Counted from the first letter of the stretch, positions 19,232 through 28,830 are shown. The stretch is 64,000 bases of DNA from Altererythrobacter sp. BO-6 (GCF_011047315.1 NZ_CP049259.1:2170001-2234000); one strand, 5' to 3'. Notes: generated from the letters alone by a model not told the origin. A program made the numbers and translations.

Positions 19232-20116
19232 TCAATCCCGTTGCAGGCTGCTTCCGGCGATCTGCTCGAGCGCGGTTACGATGCCGGAATGGTCCAGGCC
19301 GCCATTACCCGCGCCGCGCGCGATGTTGAGCAGCTGCTGGCAGAAGGCCGTCTGCGGCAGGGGCATGCCCAACCGGTTGCCGCCGTCGAGCGCGAGGGCG
19401 AGGTCCTTGTGGTGCAGGTCGATGCGGAATCCGGGGGCAAATGTGCGCTCAATCATGCGCTGACCGTGGACCTCCAGCACCCGCGAACTGGCGAAGCCGC
19501 CGAGCAGCGCCTCGCGCACGCGAGCCGGGTCCGCGCCGGCCTTGCGGGCGAACAGCAGGGCCTCGCCCACGGCGGCAATGTTCAGCGCGACGATGATCTG
19601 GTTGGCGACCTTGGTGGTCTGCCCGTCGCCAACGGGGCCGACATGGGTGATATTCTTGCCAATGGCCTCGAACAGGGGCCGTGCGCGCGCGAAGTCCGCC
19701 TCGCTGCCGCCGACCATGATCGTCAGGCTGGCGGCCTTGGCCCCGACCTCGCCGCCCGAAACCGGGGCATCGAGATAGCCTGCGCCGGCCTCGGCCACGC
19801 GCGCGGCGAAGTCCTTGGTGGCGATCGGCGAGATCGAGCTCATGTCGATAACCAGCTTCCCCGCGCCAAGCCCCTCGACCACGCCGCGCGAGGCGAACAG
19901 CACTTCTTCGACCTGCGGCGTATCGGGCACGATCATGATTACCACCTCGGACAGGGCAGCCACTTCGGCGGCATCGGCGCAGAGTCTGGCGCCGGCCCCA
20001 GCCAGTTCCTCGGCAGCGCCGCTGGAGGCAAGGACGAACAGTTCGTGTCCGGCGGCCAGCAGGTTTAGGGCCATGGGGCGGCCCATGATGCCAAGGCCGA
20101 TGAATCCAGTCTTCAT
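19232..20116 (-). CDS. 3-hydroxyacid dehydrogenase, GarR/tartronate-semialdehyde reductase type
   Basis: An NAD(P)-dependent beta-hydroxyacid dehydrogenase of 294 residues. N-terminal motif FIGLGIMGRPMALNLLAAGH (3-17), the substrate motif YLDAPVSGGEVGAKAASLTIMVGG near 115-137, and the catalytic Lys in GQTTKVANQIIVA near 168. These fit 2-hydroxy-3-oxopropionate reductase, which makes D-glycerate. A glycerate kinase lies about 0.4 kb upstream on the same strand, so the pair would feed tartronate semialdehyde into 3-phosphoglycerate or 2-phosphoglycerate. 3-hydroxyisobutyrate dehydrogenase is the alternative. Confidence 0.85.
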   Translation of the reverse strand: MKTGFIGLGIMGRPMALNLLAAGHELFVLASSGAAEELAGAGARLCADAAEVAALSEVVIMIVPDTPQVEEVLFASRGVVEGLGAGKLVIDMSSISPIATKDFAARVAEAGAGYLDAPVSGGEVGAKAASLTIMVGGSEADFARARPLFEAIGKNITHVGPVGDGQTTKVANQIIVALNIAAVGEALLFARKAGADPARVREALLGGFASSRVLEVHGQRMIERTFAPGFRIDLHHKDLALALDGGNRLGMPLPQTAFCQQLLNIARGAGNGGLDHSGIVTALEQIAGSSLQRD

Positions 20117-20147
20117 GGTGATCGTCTCCGTTTCTTGAGGTCAGGTG

Positions 20148-20492
20148 TCAGACCGTTTGTCCGAAGAAAATACGCGCCGCATTCCCTCCGAGGATCGCTT
20201 CGCGCGCAGCAGAATCCAGCGGGGCTACCCGCTCGCCCAGTTCCACGTTCCACATGCGCCCGGCCTTGGCCCCAAGGGCGACGATCGTCCCAACGATCTG
20301 GTGGCCCATTGCGATCGGCACCCGGCGCGGCGACCGGTAGTGCTCCGGCTCGGCCCCGCCGACGCCGCAGGCCTCGATCCGCAGCAGGCCCTCGGTCTCG
20401 CCGATGGGCGGGATCGGGAATTCGAGGACCTCGGTGGCCTCGGGTGCGGTCTTGACGGCGATGCGACAGGTCTGCGACACGGGAATTATCAT
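20148..20492 (-). pseudogene. Deletion chimera: zinc alcohol dehydrogenase N-terminus joined to amidohydrolase C-terminus
   Basis: A 114-residue open frame. Residues 1-90 match the start of a medium-chain zinc alcohol dehydrogenase: LRIEACGVGGAEPEHYRS, MGHQIVGTIVALG, NVELGERVA. Residues 91-114 (PLDSAAREAILGGNAARIFF) match the extreme C-terminus of amidohydrolase-family proteins. The junction is at about 20222. The dehydrogenase lost its NAD domain and the amidohydrolase its whole active site, so no function is expected. The in-frame fusion points to one internal deletion between two formerly adjacent genes. Confidence 0.65.
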
Positions 20493-21394
20493 CGGATGTG
20501 GCCTTGCGCTGTCTGGATGTGGTAGTTGAAATCGGCATCGCGCTCGACCAGCAGGTCGGCGATGGCCGGAAGGGCGGAGGCGAGCGCCAGGGTGTAACGT
20601 TCGTAGTGCTCGACGAAGCGACGCACATTGGCGGGGCTCATCGCCTTGGCGCCGGGGCCGCGGGCGGCGCGCAGTCCTTCTTCCTGTCTGATGCGCGAGG
20701 CGATCACGCTTTCCATGTCAGGCTGGCGGATGCCGACGAGGCCGTCGAGCATCTTCCACAAGGTGGCGTAGCCCCGCTTCAATTCTTCGCGGGACCAGGC
20801 GAGCCATTCACCCTGTGGATCGCATTCCCTCTCGAGCGCGTTGAGCGGACCCTGCCATGGCGGCAGCCGGTCTGCGGTGATGCCGATGCACCAGCCTTCG
20901 ATGACGATAAAGCCCGGGCGGCCTCTGAACTCGGCCCATTTCTCGCGCGGCAGGCGGTCATCCGCGAGCTTGTCAAAGCGGGGGATCGCGATGATCTCGT
21001 CATCGCCGGCTCCGAGCAGGCGCGAGAGGCATTCGTCGAGCAGGGCGACGTCATGGGTTCCGGGGACGCCGCGGGTCGCGCAGAGCGGGTGGATTGTGGC
21101 GGCCAGGGCCTGACGCTCGGCCCGCGTCCGGTAGAAATCGTCGAGCGAGAGGACGACCACCGGGCGTGTGCCCCATTCGGCCATGGCCAGCGCGATCAGT
21201 TCGCAAAGGGTGGACTTGCCCGAGCCCTGCGCGCCGCAAATGCCGAGCAACGGCGGGAAGCCATGGCGGGGCTCCCCGCTGTCCACCAGATCGAGGCAGG
21301 CCAGGGACAGGGCGCAGGATGATTCATTCGCGGGCACGCGACCTTGCGCTTGGGAGAGCAGTTGCGCTGGCTCGGGATTATTGACTAAAAGCAT
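20489..21394 (-). CDS. D-glycerate kinase, plant/yeast GLYK type (P-loop)
   Basis: A P-loop kinase of 301 residues. Walker A is GICGAQGSGKSTL near 50-62; the segment VVVLSLDDFYRTRAERQALAA near 78-98 and the VPGTHDVALL motif near 108-117 are typical of the D-glycerate 3-kinase family and its uridine-kinase-like relatives. FIVIEGWCIG near 164 forms the Walker B strand. It phosphorylates glycerate in the cytosol. It is the first gene of a minus-strand set that continues to the deletion chimera (four-base overlap) and the GarR-type reductase, consistent with a glycerate route. The gene abuts an IS3 end. Confidence 0.8.
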   Translation of the reverse strand: MLLVNNPEPAQLLSQAQGRVPANESSCALSLACLDLVDSGEPRHGFPPLLGICGAQGSGKSTLCELIALAMAEWGTRPVVVLSLDDFYRTRAERQALAATIHPLCATRGVPGTHDVALLDECLSRLLGAGDDEIIAIPRFDKLADDRLPREKWAEFRGRPGFIVIEGWCIGITADRLPPWQGPLNALERECDPQGEWLAWSREELKRGYATLWKMLDGLVGIRQPDMESVIASRIRQEEGLRAARGPGAKAMSPANVRRFVEHYERYTLALASALPAIADLLVERDADFNYHIQTAQGHIR

Positions 21395-21417
21395 TGAATA
21401 CCATCTCTGTCAGGATC

Positions 21418-21500
21418 ATGACCTGCCCCATTAGGGTGGTCCACCGGTTAAGTTAGAGTCCCGGCGGTTGTGGTCACCCTGCTGGGCGGCCTGAAGCGTA
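21418..21500 (-). repeat. IS3-family terminal remnant
   Basis: At 21418 the plus strand reads TGACCTGCCCCATTAGGG, an IS3-type terminal sequence matching the first 11 bases of the end at 17477 (TGACCTGCCCC). The interior lies to the right; on the minus strand a short frame ending in GTLT-stop precedes the repeat, as expected for an orfB C-terminus. With the remnant at 17215-17477 it brackets the 17.5-21.4 kb island in the same orientation. It ends before the MFS gene stop at 21542. Confidence 0.5.
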
Positions 21501-21541
21501 GCGTAGGGATCTGGCGTTCTGGGTATCGCGCTTCATGATGA

Positions 21542-22894
21542 TCAGGTCTCGGTCCGGGACGCCATGATCGATCGAACCGAAGGCAAGGCGAGCCAGAAAA
21601 GCAATGCACTGAGCGGTAGTATCACGAGCGAACACAGCATCAGTGACTGTCCGACCGCCTGGCCGCCGCCCAGTGCTTCGGTGACAGCCGCCACTAGCAG
21701 CGGGGCGGCCCCAAGTGCCAGAACGCCATTGATCGCGACGACGACCGATGCTGCCTTGCCGCGCATCTCTGCAGGCATAACGATCGGCAAGATCGTCAAA
21801 GGAAGGCTGAGGTATCCCGAGACAATAAGGAAATAGACCCCGACTAGGGCCAACGCGTGGCCTGGGTCCGAAACCGTAAAGATCGCAATGGCGACGGGCG
21901 TTGCGATCAGCGTGGTTGCCGCAACATAACGCAGATGTGCATCTGTGACACCCCGCGAGAACCAATGATCGACCAGTTTGCCATGCAAGGGAAGCCCGAT
22001 GACCGTCCCAACTGTAATTGCCAGCCCCAGCGATGGACCGATCTGGGCGGTGGAGAGACCGTGTACGCGCTCAAAGAAAGTCGGCATCCAAGCTTGGAGG
22101 CCCACGGCAACGATACCCACCAGCACCAGACCAAGATGATGCGGCACGACAAACCGCCAATTGGCCATTACCACCCGTGCGTAATCGGCGTAGCCCACTT
22201 TCGGGACTGCCCGGCGCTGACTGATGCGGGGGTCTCGGATGGTAAAGGCAAGGAAGGCCACAAGAAGGCCGGGTGCCCCGACGATCAGAAAGATCGCCTG
22301 CCAGCCTCGTAAAGTCACCAGCCCAAGAAGGTTATAAGTTGCGCCCGGTGTAATGAGGAGGGTCAACGCCCCACCGATCGCGAGGGAAACTCCTGCCCCG
22401 ATCTTGATGCCTGTTGAATAGACCGCCATCGGAAGTGCCAGCCGTTTGGGCGGGAAGAAGTCGGACAGGAGCGATTGTGATCCCGGACCCAGCACGGCTT
22501 CGCCGGTGCCGATCGTGGCTCGTGCCGCAAAAAACGACCAGAAATTCTGCGCCATGCCGCAGGCCATGGTGCCGATGCTCCAGACTGTTACCCCCGCCCA
22601 GATCACGAAGGGGCGGCTATATCGGTCAAGAGCCCAGCCGATCGGCAAAGCGCCAAGGCAGAAGAACAGGCCGAAGGCGAGCCCCATCAGTGCTCCCATC
22701 TGGATTTCGCTGAAACCCAGATCGGCCTGAATCGGTATGACCAGCAGCGAAAGCAGATTGCGGTCGAGCACCGACAGGGTCATCAAGGTCGTGAGAATCC
22801 CGACGGTGAACCAGCCCTGCCATTCAGGCGGGTAAACAAACTCTGGAGCGCCGAATGGAGACTGGTCCGCAGTGGGGTGCGAGATCCGCTCCAC
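21542..22894 (-). CDS. MFS transporter
   Basis: A 450-residue inner-membrane permease of the major facilitator superfamily with about twelve hydrophobic helices. The motif between helices 2 and 3 is LPIGWALDRYSRPFVIWAGV, and the VLDRNLLSLLVIPIQADLGFSEIQMG start is typical of the spinster-like/hexuronate-type group that imports organic acids and aromatics in sphingomonads. It is the last gene of the operon acyl-CoA synthetase, SDR, MFS, with a two-base gap to the SDR. It probably takes up the substrate or an intermediate of the pathway. Confidence 0.9.
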   Translation of the reverse strand: MERISHPTADQSPFGAPEFVYPPEWQGWFTVGILTTLMTLSVLDRNLLSLLVIPIQADLGFSEIQMGALMGLAFGLFFCLGALPIGWALDRYSRPFVIWAGVTVWSIGTMACGMAQNFWSFFAARATIGTGEAVLGPGSQSLLSDFFPPKRLALPMAVYSTGIKIGAGVSLAIGGALTLLITPGATYNLLGLVTLRGWQAIFLIVGAPGLLVAFLAFTIRDPRISQRRAVPKVGYADYARVVMANWRFVVPHHLGLVLVGIVAVGLQAWMPTFFERVHGLSTAQIGPSLGLAITVGTVIGLPLHGKLVDHWFSRGVTDAHLRYVAATTLIATPVAIAIFTVSDPGHALALVGVYFLIVSGYLSLPLTILPIVMPAEMRGKAASVVVAINGVLALGAAPLLVAAVTEALGGGQAVGQSLMLCSLVILPLSALLFWLALPSVRSIMASRTET

Positions 22895-22896
22895 GC

Positions 22897-23679
22897 TTAT
22901 TTCGGTGCCATACGGATCGCACCGTCGAGGCGGATGCTTTGGCCATTGAAATAGGTGTTGCGATTGAGCTCTGTCACGAGGCTGCCGAATTCTTCGGGTT
23001 TGCCAAGGCGCTTGGGGAAAGGAACTGCAGCGCCCAGGGCATCGATGACGTTCTGCGGCATGTTGCTGACCAGCGGCGTTGCGAAAATTCCCGGCATGAT
23101 CGAATTGCAGCGTATGCCGAGGTCCATCAGGTCTCGGGCGATCGGCAGAACCAGTCCGTTCACGCCGGCCTTGGCCGAGCCGTAGATGACCTGACCGATC
23201 TGCGCGTCCTGGGCGGCGACCGAAGCGGTCAGGGTAATGCAGCCCCGTTCGCCATCCTCGAGCGGCTCGAGCTCGCTCATGCCAAGCGCCGAGAGCGATG
23301 CCATGCGGTAAGACGCGACGAGGATGCCCTGGACCCCGAATTCATAGTCTTCGGTGGACGTCCGCTTGAACTTACCGGTTTCCTTGTCGAAAGCCAGAGT
23401 CTTGCCGCGCCGTGATGCCATTGCACAATGGACCAGGATGCGTTCCTGGCCATGCGCCGCACGTGCGTTGGCGAATCCTGCGACCGCGTTTTCCTCGCTC
23501 ATGATATTGACGTTGCAGAAGATGCCACCGATCGCCTTGGCAACCGCCTCGCCGCGTTCCTCGTTGATGTCGAAGATGGCAACCTTCACGCCTTGGGCTG
23601 CAAGCGCTTCGGCCGCTGCCTGCCCAAGCCCCGAGGCCCCGCCGGTGACGACTGCGGAGATCGAATTGTTTAGCTTCAT
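22897..23679 (-). CDS. Short-chain dehydrogenase, HSD10/3-hydroxyacyl-CoA dehydrogenase-like
   Basis: A 260-residue NAD(H)-dependent SDR. Cofactor motif VVTGGASGLGQ at 10-20, Asp (FDIN) at the end of beta-2 favouring NAD, and the active site TASVAAQ with YGSAK (Tyr-x3-Lys). The long insert containing LAFDKETGKFKRTS resembles type II 3-hydroxyacyl-CoA dehydrogenases (HSD10 group), which also act on steroid alcohols. It lies between the acyl-CoA synthetase and the MFS transporter under the operator at 25463. Oxidation of a 3-hydroxyacyl-CoA is the most likely step. Confidence 0.88.
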   Translation of the reverse strand: MKLNNSISAVVTGGASGLGQAAAEALAAQGVKVAIFDINEERGEAVAKAIGGIFCNVNIMSEENAVAGFANARAAHGQERILVHCAMASRRGKTLAFDKETGKFKRTSTEDYEFGVQGILVASYRMASLSALGMSELEPLEDGERGCITLTASVAAQDAQIGQVIYGSAKAGVNGLVLPIARDLMDLGIRCNSIMPGIFATPLVSNMPQNVIDALGAAVPFPKRLGKPEEFGSLVTELNRNTYFNGQSIRLDGAIRMAPK

Positions 23680-23735
23680 GGTTCTTGTCTGCCTTCCTTG
23701 TTTCTGTCCGAATCTCGATTGGGCGGGCCGGCGCT

Positions 23736-25277
23736 TCAGACGATTGTCGTCTGACCCTTGCCCCAGTAGCTGTCGCGTAGGAGCCGCTTGTAAAGCTTGC
23801 CGTTCGGGTGGCGGGGGAGCTCCTCCATGAAATCCAGCCGGCGCGGCGTCTTGACGTGCGAGAGGTTCGCCCGGGCATAGGCGAGCAGTTCGTCCCGCAA
23901 AGTGGGCCCTGCGTCGTTCCAGTCCTGCGGCTGGATCACGGCAGCCACTTCCTCGCCCATGTCTTCGTTCGGTGCGCCGACAACGGCTGCATCGGCAACC
24001 TTGGGGTGCATGATCAGGAGGTTTTCGATCTCCTGGGGGTAGATGTTGACCCCGCCCGAAATGATCATGAAGCTCCTGCGGTCAGTAAGGTAGAGGTAGC
24101 CTTCCTCGTCCACCCAACCCACATCACCCAATGTGGTCCAGCCATATTTGTTGCTGTTCTCGGCCACCTTCTCAGGGGCGTTGTGGTAGCTCAGCGGCGG
24201 TCCATCGGAGAAGTGGACAACCCCTTCGCTGCGCGGCGGCAGCGGCTCCCCATCTTCGTCGCAGATCTGGATCTTGCCGACTATCGCCCGGCCAACCGAA
24301 CCCTTGTGCCCCAGCCATTCTTCGGAAGTGAGATGGCAGAATCCGATGCCTTCGGAGCCGGAGTAGTATTCGTGGATGATCGGTCCGAACCATTCGATCA
24401 TCTGCTCCTTGACGGGAACCGGGCATGGCGCGGCGGCATGAATGACAGACACCAAGCTTGAGATATCGTATTTCTCGGCTGTTCCGGGGGGAAGCTTGAG
24501 CATCCGCACGAAATGGGTCGGCACGAATTGGGCGACTTCGATCTGGTAGCGTTCGATCAGTTGTAGGACATGCTGGGGATCGAACTTCTCCATCACGATT
24601 ACCGTGCCGCCCAGGCGGTGAATTCCAAGTGCCCATCCAAGGGGTGCAGCGTGGTAGAGCGGAGCCGGTGAAAGGTAGGTGCACGCTTCGCCTATAGCGA
24701 AAGGCCCCTGCATAAGGTGATCGAGGAAAGTCTTGTCGAGGATCGAGCCGCCTGTCAGTGGGCGCTTGATTCCCTTGGGCTTTCCGGTCGTTCCGGAGGA
24801 ATAGAGGATCGATCCGCCAGCGGTCCCGTCGGGCACGGCGATTGTCGGAAACACATCCCGCGCTTTTTCCCAACTGGTATAAGGAGCGCTGCCCGCACCG
24901 GTCATGAACAGCTTGACATCACCGGGCAAGACACCGGGCAGCTCGTCTGCAGCAGCACCGATGCCGGGTGAAACTACCAAGGCCCGAGCACCGCAATCCC
25001 GCACGATGTAGTTAATTTCCCCCGCCGAGAGCTTGGACGAGATGCAGGCATAATAGAGACCTGAACGCTGCGCGCCCCAGACGACCTCGAAGAAGCGAGG
25101 GTTGTTGTCCATGCACACGGCAACCACGTCACCGGTCTTGAGTCCAAACGACTGCAGTAGATGCGCGGCCTGGTTCGAGCGCTCATCAAGGTCGCGATAC
25201 GTGACCACCTCGCCAGAGGTTGCCATGACATACGCGGCTCTATCCGGGTGAGACTTGGCGTAGACAGACGGATGCAT
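23736..25277 (-). CDS. Acyl-CoA synthetase (AMP-forming)
   Basis: An adenylating ligase of 513 residues that loads a carboxylic acid onto CoA. Motifs: P-loop SILYSSGTTGKPKG near 172-185, YSGSEG near 306, the TLGDVGWVDEEGYLYLTDR core near 387, and the C-terminal catalytic Lys region HPNGKLYKRLL. I start at ATG 25277 because CGGAGGTTCA precedes it; a longer frame to 25364 exists but its extra residues are not family-like. First gene of an operon with an SDR and an MFS transporter. The operator at 25463 overlaps the likely minus-strand promoter, leaving a leader of nearly 180 bases. Confidence 0.9.
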   Translation of the reverse strand: MHPSVYAKSHPDRAAYVMATSGEVVTYRDLDERSNQAAHLLQSFGLKTGDVVAVCMDNNPRFFEVVWGAQRSGLYYACISSKLSAGEINYIVRDCGARALVVSPGIGAAADELPGVLPGDVKLFMTGAGSAPYTSWEKARDVFPTIAVPDGTAGGSILYSSGTTGKPKGIKRPLTGGSILDKTFLDHLMQGPFAIGEACTYLSPAPLYHAAPLGWALGIHRLGGTVIVMEKFDPQHVLQLIERYQIEVAQFVPTHFVRMLKLPPGTAEKYDISSLVSVIHAAAPCPVPVKEQMIEWFGPIIHEYYSGSEGIGFCHLTSEEWLGHKGSVGRAIVGKIQICDEDGEPLPPRSEGVVHFSDGPPLSYHNAPEKVAENSNKYGWTTLGDVGWVDEEGYLYLTDRRSFMIISGGVNIYPQEIENLLIMHPKVADAAVVGAPNEDMGEEVAAVIQPQDWNDAGPTLRDELLAYARANLSHVKTPRRLDFMEELPRHPNGKLYKRLLRDSYWGKGQTTIV

Positions 25278-25462
25278 TGAACCTCCGAAGGTGAAACGGT
25301 CTTTCAGCTGGCGCAGCTTCAGGTGCCGATCCATGAATGATGACGACCTGCTGCCAGCCAGCAATCAACGATAGCAGGCAGTGTCGAGTTGGGCATCGCA
25401 ACGGGAAACCCTTCACTATTTCTCAAGCGCCGCGCAGCCTCAGTCCCGCCATCTTTGATATG

Positions 25463-25480
25463 AAACTAACGGGTAAGTTT
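25463..25480. promoter_or_regulatory. Operator 1 of the AAACTWACSNGTWAGTTT family
   Basis: AAACTAACGGGTAAGTTT. On the minus strand TTGACA (25490-25485) precedes it, so a -35 box is followed by the palindrome across the spacer and -10 of a promoter for the acyl-CoA synthetase operon. It also lies upstream of the divergent beta-oxidation gene at 25549. Confidence 0.85.
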
Positions 25481-25548
25481 TTCTTGTCAAGTGCAGGTCG
25501 TTGTGGGAATGCGCAGACGATTTGAGCGAACGAGATTGGAGGGCGCAA

Positions 25549-27562
25549 ATGCAATCAGTGACTTCAACGCGTGATGGCGAAGTTCTGATCCTCACGGTCG
25601 ACAACCCGCCCGTTAACGCTTTGAGCTGGCATGTCCGCAACGGGATCGGCGAAGAGATTGGTAAGGCGGTAACGGACGAGAGCGTCAAGGCGATCGTGCT
25701 GATCTGCGCTGGCCGCACCTTCATTGCCGGCGCCGACATATCGGAAATGGGCAACCCCAATATTCCGAGCGGCCTCACCTTTCTCGAAGTGTTCGACACC
25801 TTCGAATATGCGGCGAAGCCGATCGTGGCTGCAATTCACGGCTCCGCGCTGGGCGGCGGATTGGAGTTGGCTTTGGTCTGCCATTACCGCATCGCGGTGC
25901 CTTCAGCCCAGCTAGGATTGCCGGAGGTCAAGCTTGGCCTGGTGCCGGGTGCCGGCGGCACGCAGCGCTTGCCGCGCATCGTCGGGATCGAGCAGGCGGC
26001 GATCATGGTGTCGCTTGGCGAACCGATCTCGGCAGTCGAAGGGCATGCAAGGGGGCTGATCGACAGGCTGGCTGGCGAAGCCAGCCTCAAGGCCGACGCG
26101 ATCGCCTTTGCCCGCGAATGTATAGCCAAGGGCCCGCGTTCGGCCCGTAGCCTGCCGGTCAGTGGCGACCTTGCCTCCATCGATAGGCTCAAGGTTGAGA
26201 ATGCCAGGAAATGGAGGGGCTTTGACGCTCCCTATTCGGCGCTCCAATGCATCGAGGTTGCGGCCAAGGTGCAGGATCCAGAGGATGGACTGCGTTTCGA
26301 ACGTGAGGAGTTCGTGCGCCTGCGAGAGGGAACACAGACCAAGGCGCAGAGGCACATGTTCTTTGGCGAGCGCCAGGCGGCCAAGATCGAAGGTCTGGCC
26401 AAGGACATCCCACTGCGCGAGATCAAGCATGTCGGCGTGGTTGGCGCGGGAACCATGGGCGGCAGCATTGCCATGAACTTCCTGCAAAAGGGCATTCCGG
26501 TCACAATTGTCGAGCAGGCGCAGGACAACCTCGACCGTGGTGTCGGGGTGATCCGCAGGAGCTTCGAAGCTTCGGCTGGCAAGGGCCGTTTCACCTCGGC
26601 GCAGGTCGAGCAGATCATGGGCCTCTTGAGCCCGTCGCTCGCTCTCGAAGATCTTTCCGACTGCGATCTGGTGATCGAGGCCGTCTATGAAGCGATGGAC
26701 CTCAAGCAAGAGGTGTTCGCCAAACTCGACCGGATCTGCAAGCCAGGCGCAATCCTTGCCACCAACACCAGCTACCTTGACGTGAACCAGATTGCTTCGG
26801 CGACATCGCGGCCGCAGGACGTGCTGGGAATGCATTTCTTCTCGCCCGCCAACGTGATGAAGCTGCTCGAAGTGGTGCGCGGCGACAAGACTTCGGACGA
26901 TGCGCTCGCGACCGTGATGGCCTTGGCCAAGCGGATCGGCAAGATCGCGGTTGTGGCAGGCGTGTGCCACGGATTCATCGGCAACCGCATGCTTGCCCAG
27001 CGCCAGCAGGCGGCGCTGCAACTGCTGCTTGAAGGCGCCTCACCCGAGCAGATCGACCAGGTCCATTTCGCCTTCGGCATGCCGATGGGGCCATTCCAGA
27101 TGAGCGATCTGGCGGGGCTCGATGTGGGCTGGCACCGCGATCCTTCGCGGGTCGAAACGATCCGCGATGCGCTTTGTGCTGCGGGTCGGCTTGGTCAGAA
27201 AAACAGGAAGGGGTTCTACGACTACGACGAACGGCGTAACGGTACACCCTCGCCCGAAGCCCTCGCGATCATCGAGGCCTTCCGTTCCACGATCGAACCT
27301 GCCCAAGCGGGACATTGGCGACCAGGAAATCGTCGAGCGCACGCTCTACCCGATGGTCAACGAAGGCCACCGAATCCTCGAAGAAGGAATAGCCCAGCGC
27401 GCGTCCGACATCGATGTGGTCTGGGTCCATGGCTATGGCTGGCCCGCCTATCGCGGCGGCCCGATGTTCTGGGGTGAACTGGAGGGTTCGGGCAAGATTG
27501 TTGCAGCGCTGGAGAGGCAGGGCATCCCGGTCGCGGCAAGTTTGAAGGCGATGGCAGGTTAG
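25549..27562 (+). pseudogene. Enoyl-CoA hydratase/3-hydroxyacyl-CoA dehydrogenase fusion (FadB/FadJ-like), frameshifted
   Basis: A bifunctional beta-oxidation enzyme of about 670 residues. The start ATG at 25549 follows TTGGAGGGCGCA. The hydratase domain (1-190) has [15 protein letters not shown] and [13 protein letters not shown]; the dehydrogenase domain has the Rossmann motif [52 protein letters not shown], and GNRMLAQRQ. At about 27290-27306 the frame shifts by one extra base. The first frame ends in unrelated residues at 27477, while the correct C-terminus ([33 protein letters not shown]) continues to 27562. The lost part is the second dehydrogenase domain's end. May be a sequencing error. 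Confidence 0.85.
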
Positions 27563-27613
27563 GGGTGCCGCTGCTTTCGGATCAATATCAGCCCAGTTAG
27601 TGAGGAACCTAGC

Positions 27614-28024
27614 ATGAGCGAGACGAGATCAGGGGGATGCCTGTGCGGCGCGGTGCGGTACGAGGTCGCATGGCCACCGCTGGGCGTGAGCGCCTGCCAT
27701 TGCACCCATTGCCAGAAGCAGTCAGGATCGGCGCTCTCTGTCATCGCCCGTGTGCCGCGCGAAGCGTTGAAGATGACGGGCGTCCTGACCGATTTTCACG
27801 ATACGGCTGAAAGCGGCGGCTCTGTCATCCGGCGTTTCTGCGCCAAGTGCGGCTCGCCGCTGATCTCGGAAATCCCACAGGGGCAATCGGCGGCATTCCT
27901 GTTCATCAAGACAGGCACGCTTGATGATACCTCAGGTGCTTCTCCCACCAGCCATTGGTGGACCAGCAGTGCGCAGGAATGGTTTAACTTTCCCGATGAT
28001 GCGGTGATGATGGAACGCCAGTAG
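27614..28024 (+). CDS. GFA-family zinc-binding protein
   Basis: A 136-residue protein of the glutathione-dependent formaldehyde-activating-enzyme fold. Zinc ligands: GGCLCGAVRYE near 10-20, CHCTHCQKQSG near 35-45 and CAKCGSPL near 77-84. Most members are not formaldehyde enzymes, and the role here is unknown. It follows the FadB-like gene by about 50 bases on the same strand and may be co-transcribed. It is convergent with the SDR at 28102. Confidence 0.88.
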   Translation: MSETRSGGCLCGAVRYEVAWPPLGVSACHCTHCQKQSGSALSVIARVPREALKMTGVLTDFHDTAESGGSVIRRFCAKCGSPLISEIPQGQSAAFLFIKTGTLDDTSGASPTSHWWTSSAQEWFNFPDDAVMMERQ

Positions 28025-28101
28025 CAGGCACTGCTCTTCTTGTTTGCCCAAATTCGAAAAGAATGTTGCCGGCGCGTCCCAGTGGTTGACAGACGATGGG
28101 A

Positions 28102-28830
28102 TCAGATCCCGCCACCTATAACAACTTCAGCACCCGTGATGTAACTTGATGCGTCTGACGCGAGGAACAGCGCCAATCGCGCAACGTCTACGGGTGAGCC
28201 CAACCGGCCAAGTGGAATCTGTGCCGAGACCATGCGATTGATTTCCTCGCCGTTCACCGCGATCATCGGCGTGTCAATCAGACCGGGGTGCACCGAGTTT
28301 ACCCTGATGCCGCGCGGCGCGAGCTCGGATGCCGCAAGCTTGGTCATCCCGCGGACTGCCCATTTGCTCGAACCATAGGCAAACGAACCGGGGCTTCCGC
28401 CCATCGCCGCCACCGACGAAACATTGATGATCGAACTGCCGGACGGCATGTGCGCCATGCAGGCGCGCATCCCCAGGAACACGCTCAGCTGGTTGACCCG
28501 GTAGTGGGCATCCCAGTTCGCGAGGTCGGTATCGACAAGGCTTAAGGGCTTGTAGATTCCCGCGTTGTTCACCAGCACATCGATCCGTCCGAAATGGTCC
28601 AGCGCATACCTGACTACGCTATCCCAGCTGGCTTCATCTCCGACATCATGGTGCAGCGTTTCGACGACAAGTGCCTCGCTGTCTGAAGGTTCGGATGCAA
28701 ACGCGGCGATGTCGGTGGCGACGACCTGCGCGCCGCGGGCGGCAAACAGTTTCGCCTTCGCCGCGCCCATTCCGCTCGCGGCCCCAGTGATGATGGCAAC
28801 CTTGCCCTCCAGCGTTTCCAAATCCGTCAC
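28102..28830 (-). CDS. Short-chain dehydrogenase/reductase
   Basis: A 242-residue classical SDR. Cofactor motif ITGAASGMGAAKAK near 14-27, NNAGIYK near 87, Ser of NVSSVAAMGG and active site FAYGSSKWAV (Tyr-x3-Lys), and the PG motif HPGLIDTPM near 178. The family includes 3-alpha/20-beta-hydroxysteroid and other alcohol dehydrogenases. It is the last gene of the long minus-strand ring-cleavage operon, 39 bases after the interrupted NTF2-like gene. The IS5 element upstream may reduce its expression. Confidence 0.88.
   Translation of the reverse strand: MTDLETLEGKVAIITGAASGMGAAKAKLFAARGAQVVATDIAAFASEPSDSEALVVETLHHDVGDEASWDSVVRYALDHFGRIDVLVNNAGIYKPLSLVDTDLANWDAHYRVNQLSVFLGMRACMAHMPSGSSIINVSSVAAMGGSPGSFAYGSSKWAVRGMTKLAASELAPRGIRVNSVHPGLIDTPMIAVNGEEINRMVSAQIPLGRLGSPVDVARLALFLASDASSYITGAEVVIGGGI

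Noticed and set aside
21474..21965. A 163-codon minus-strand frame overlapping the MFS gene's 3' end.
   Set aside because: Wrong frame of the MFS gene; only its last codons fall in the IS3-like remnant.
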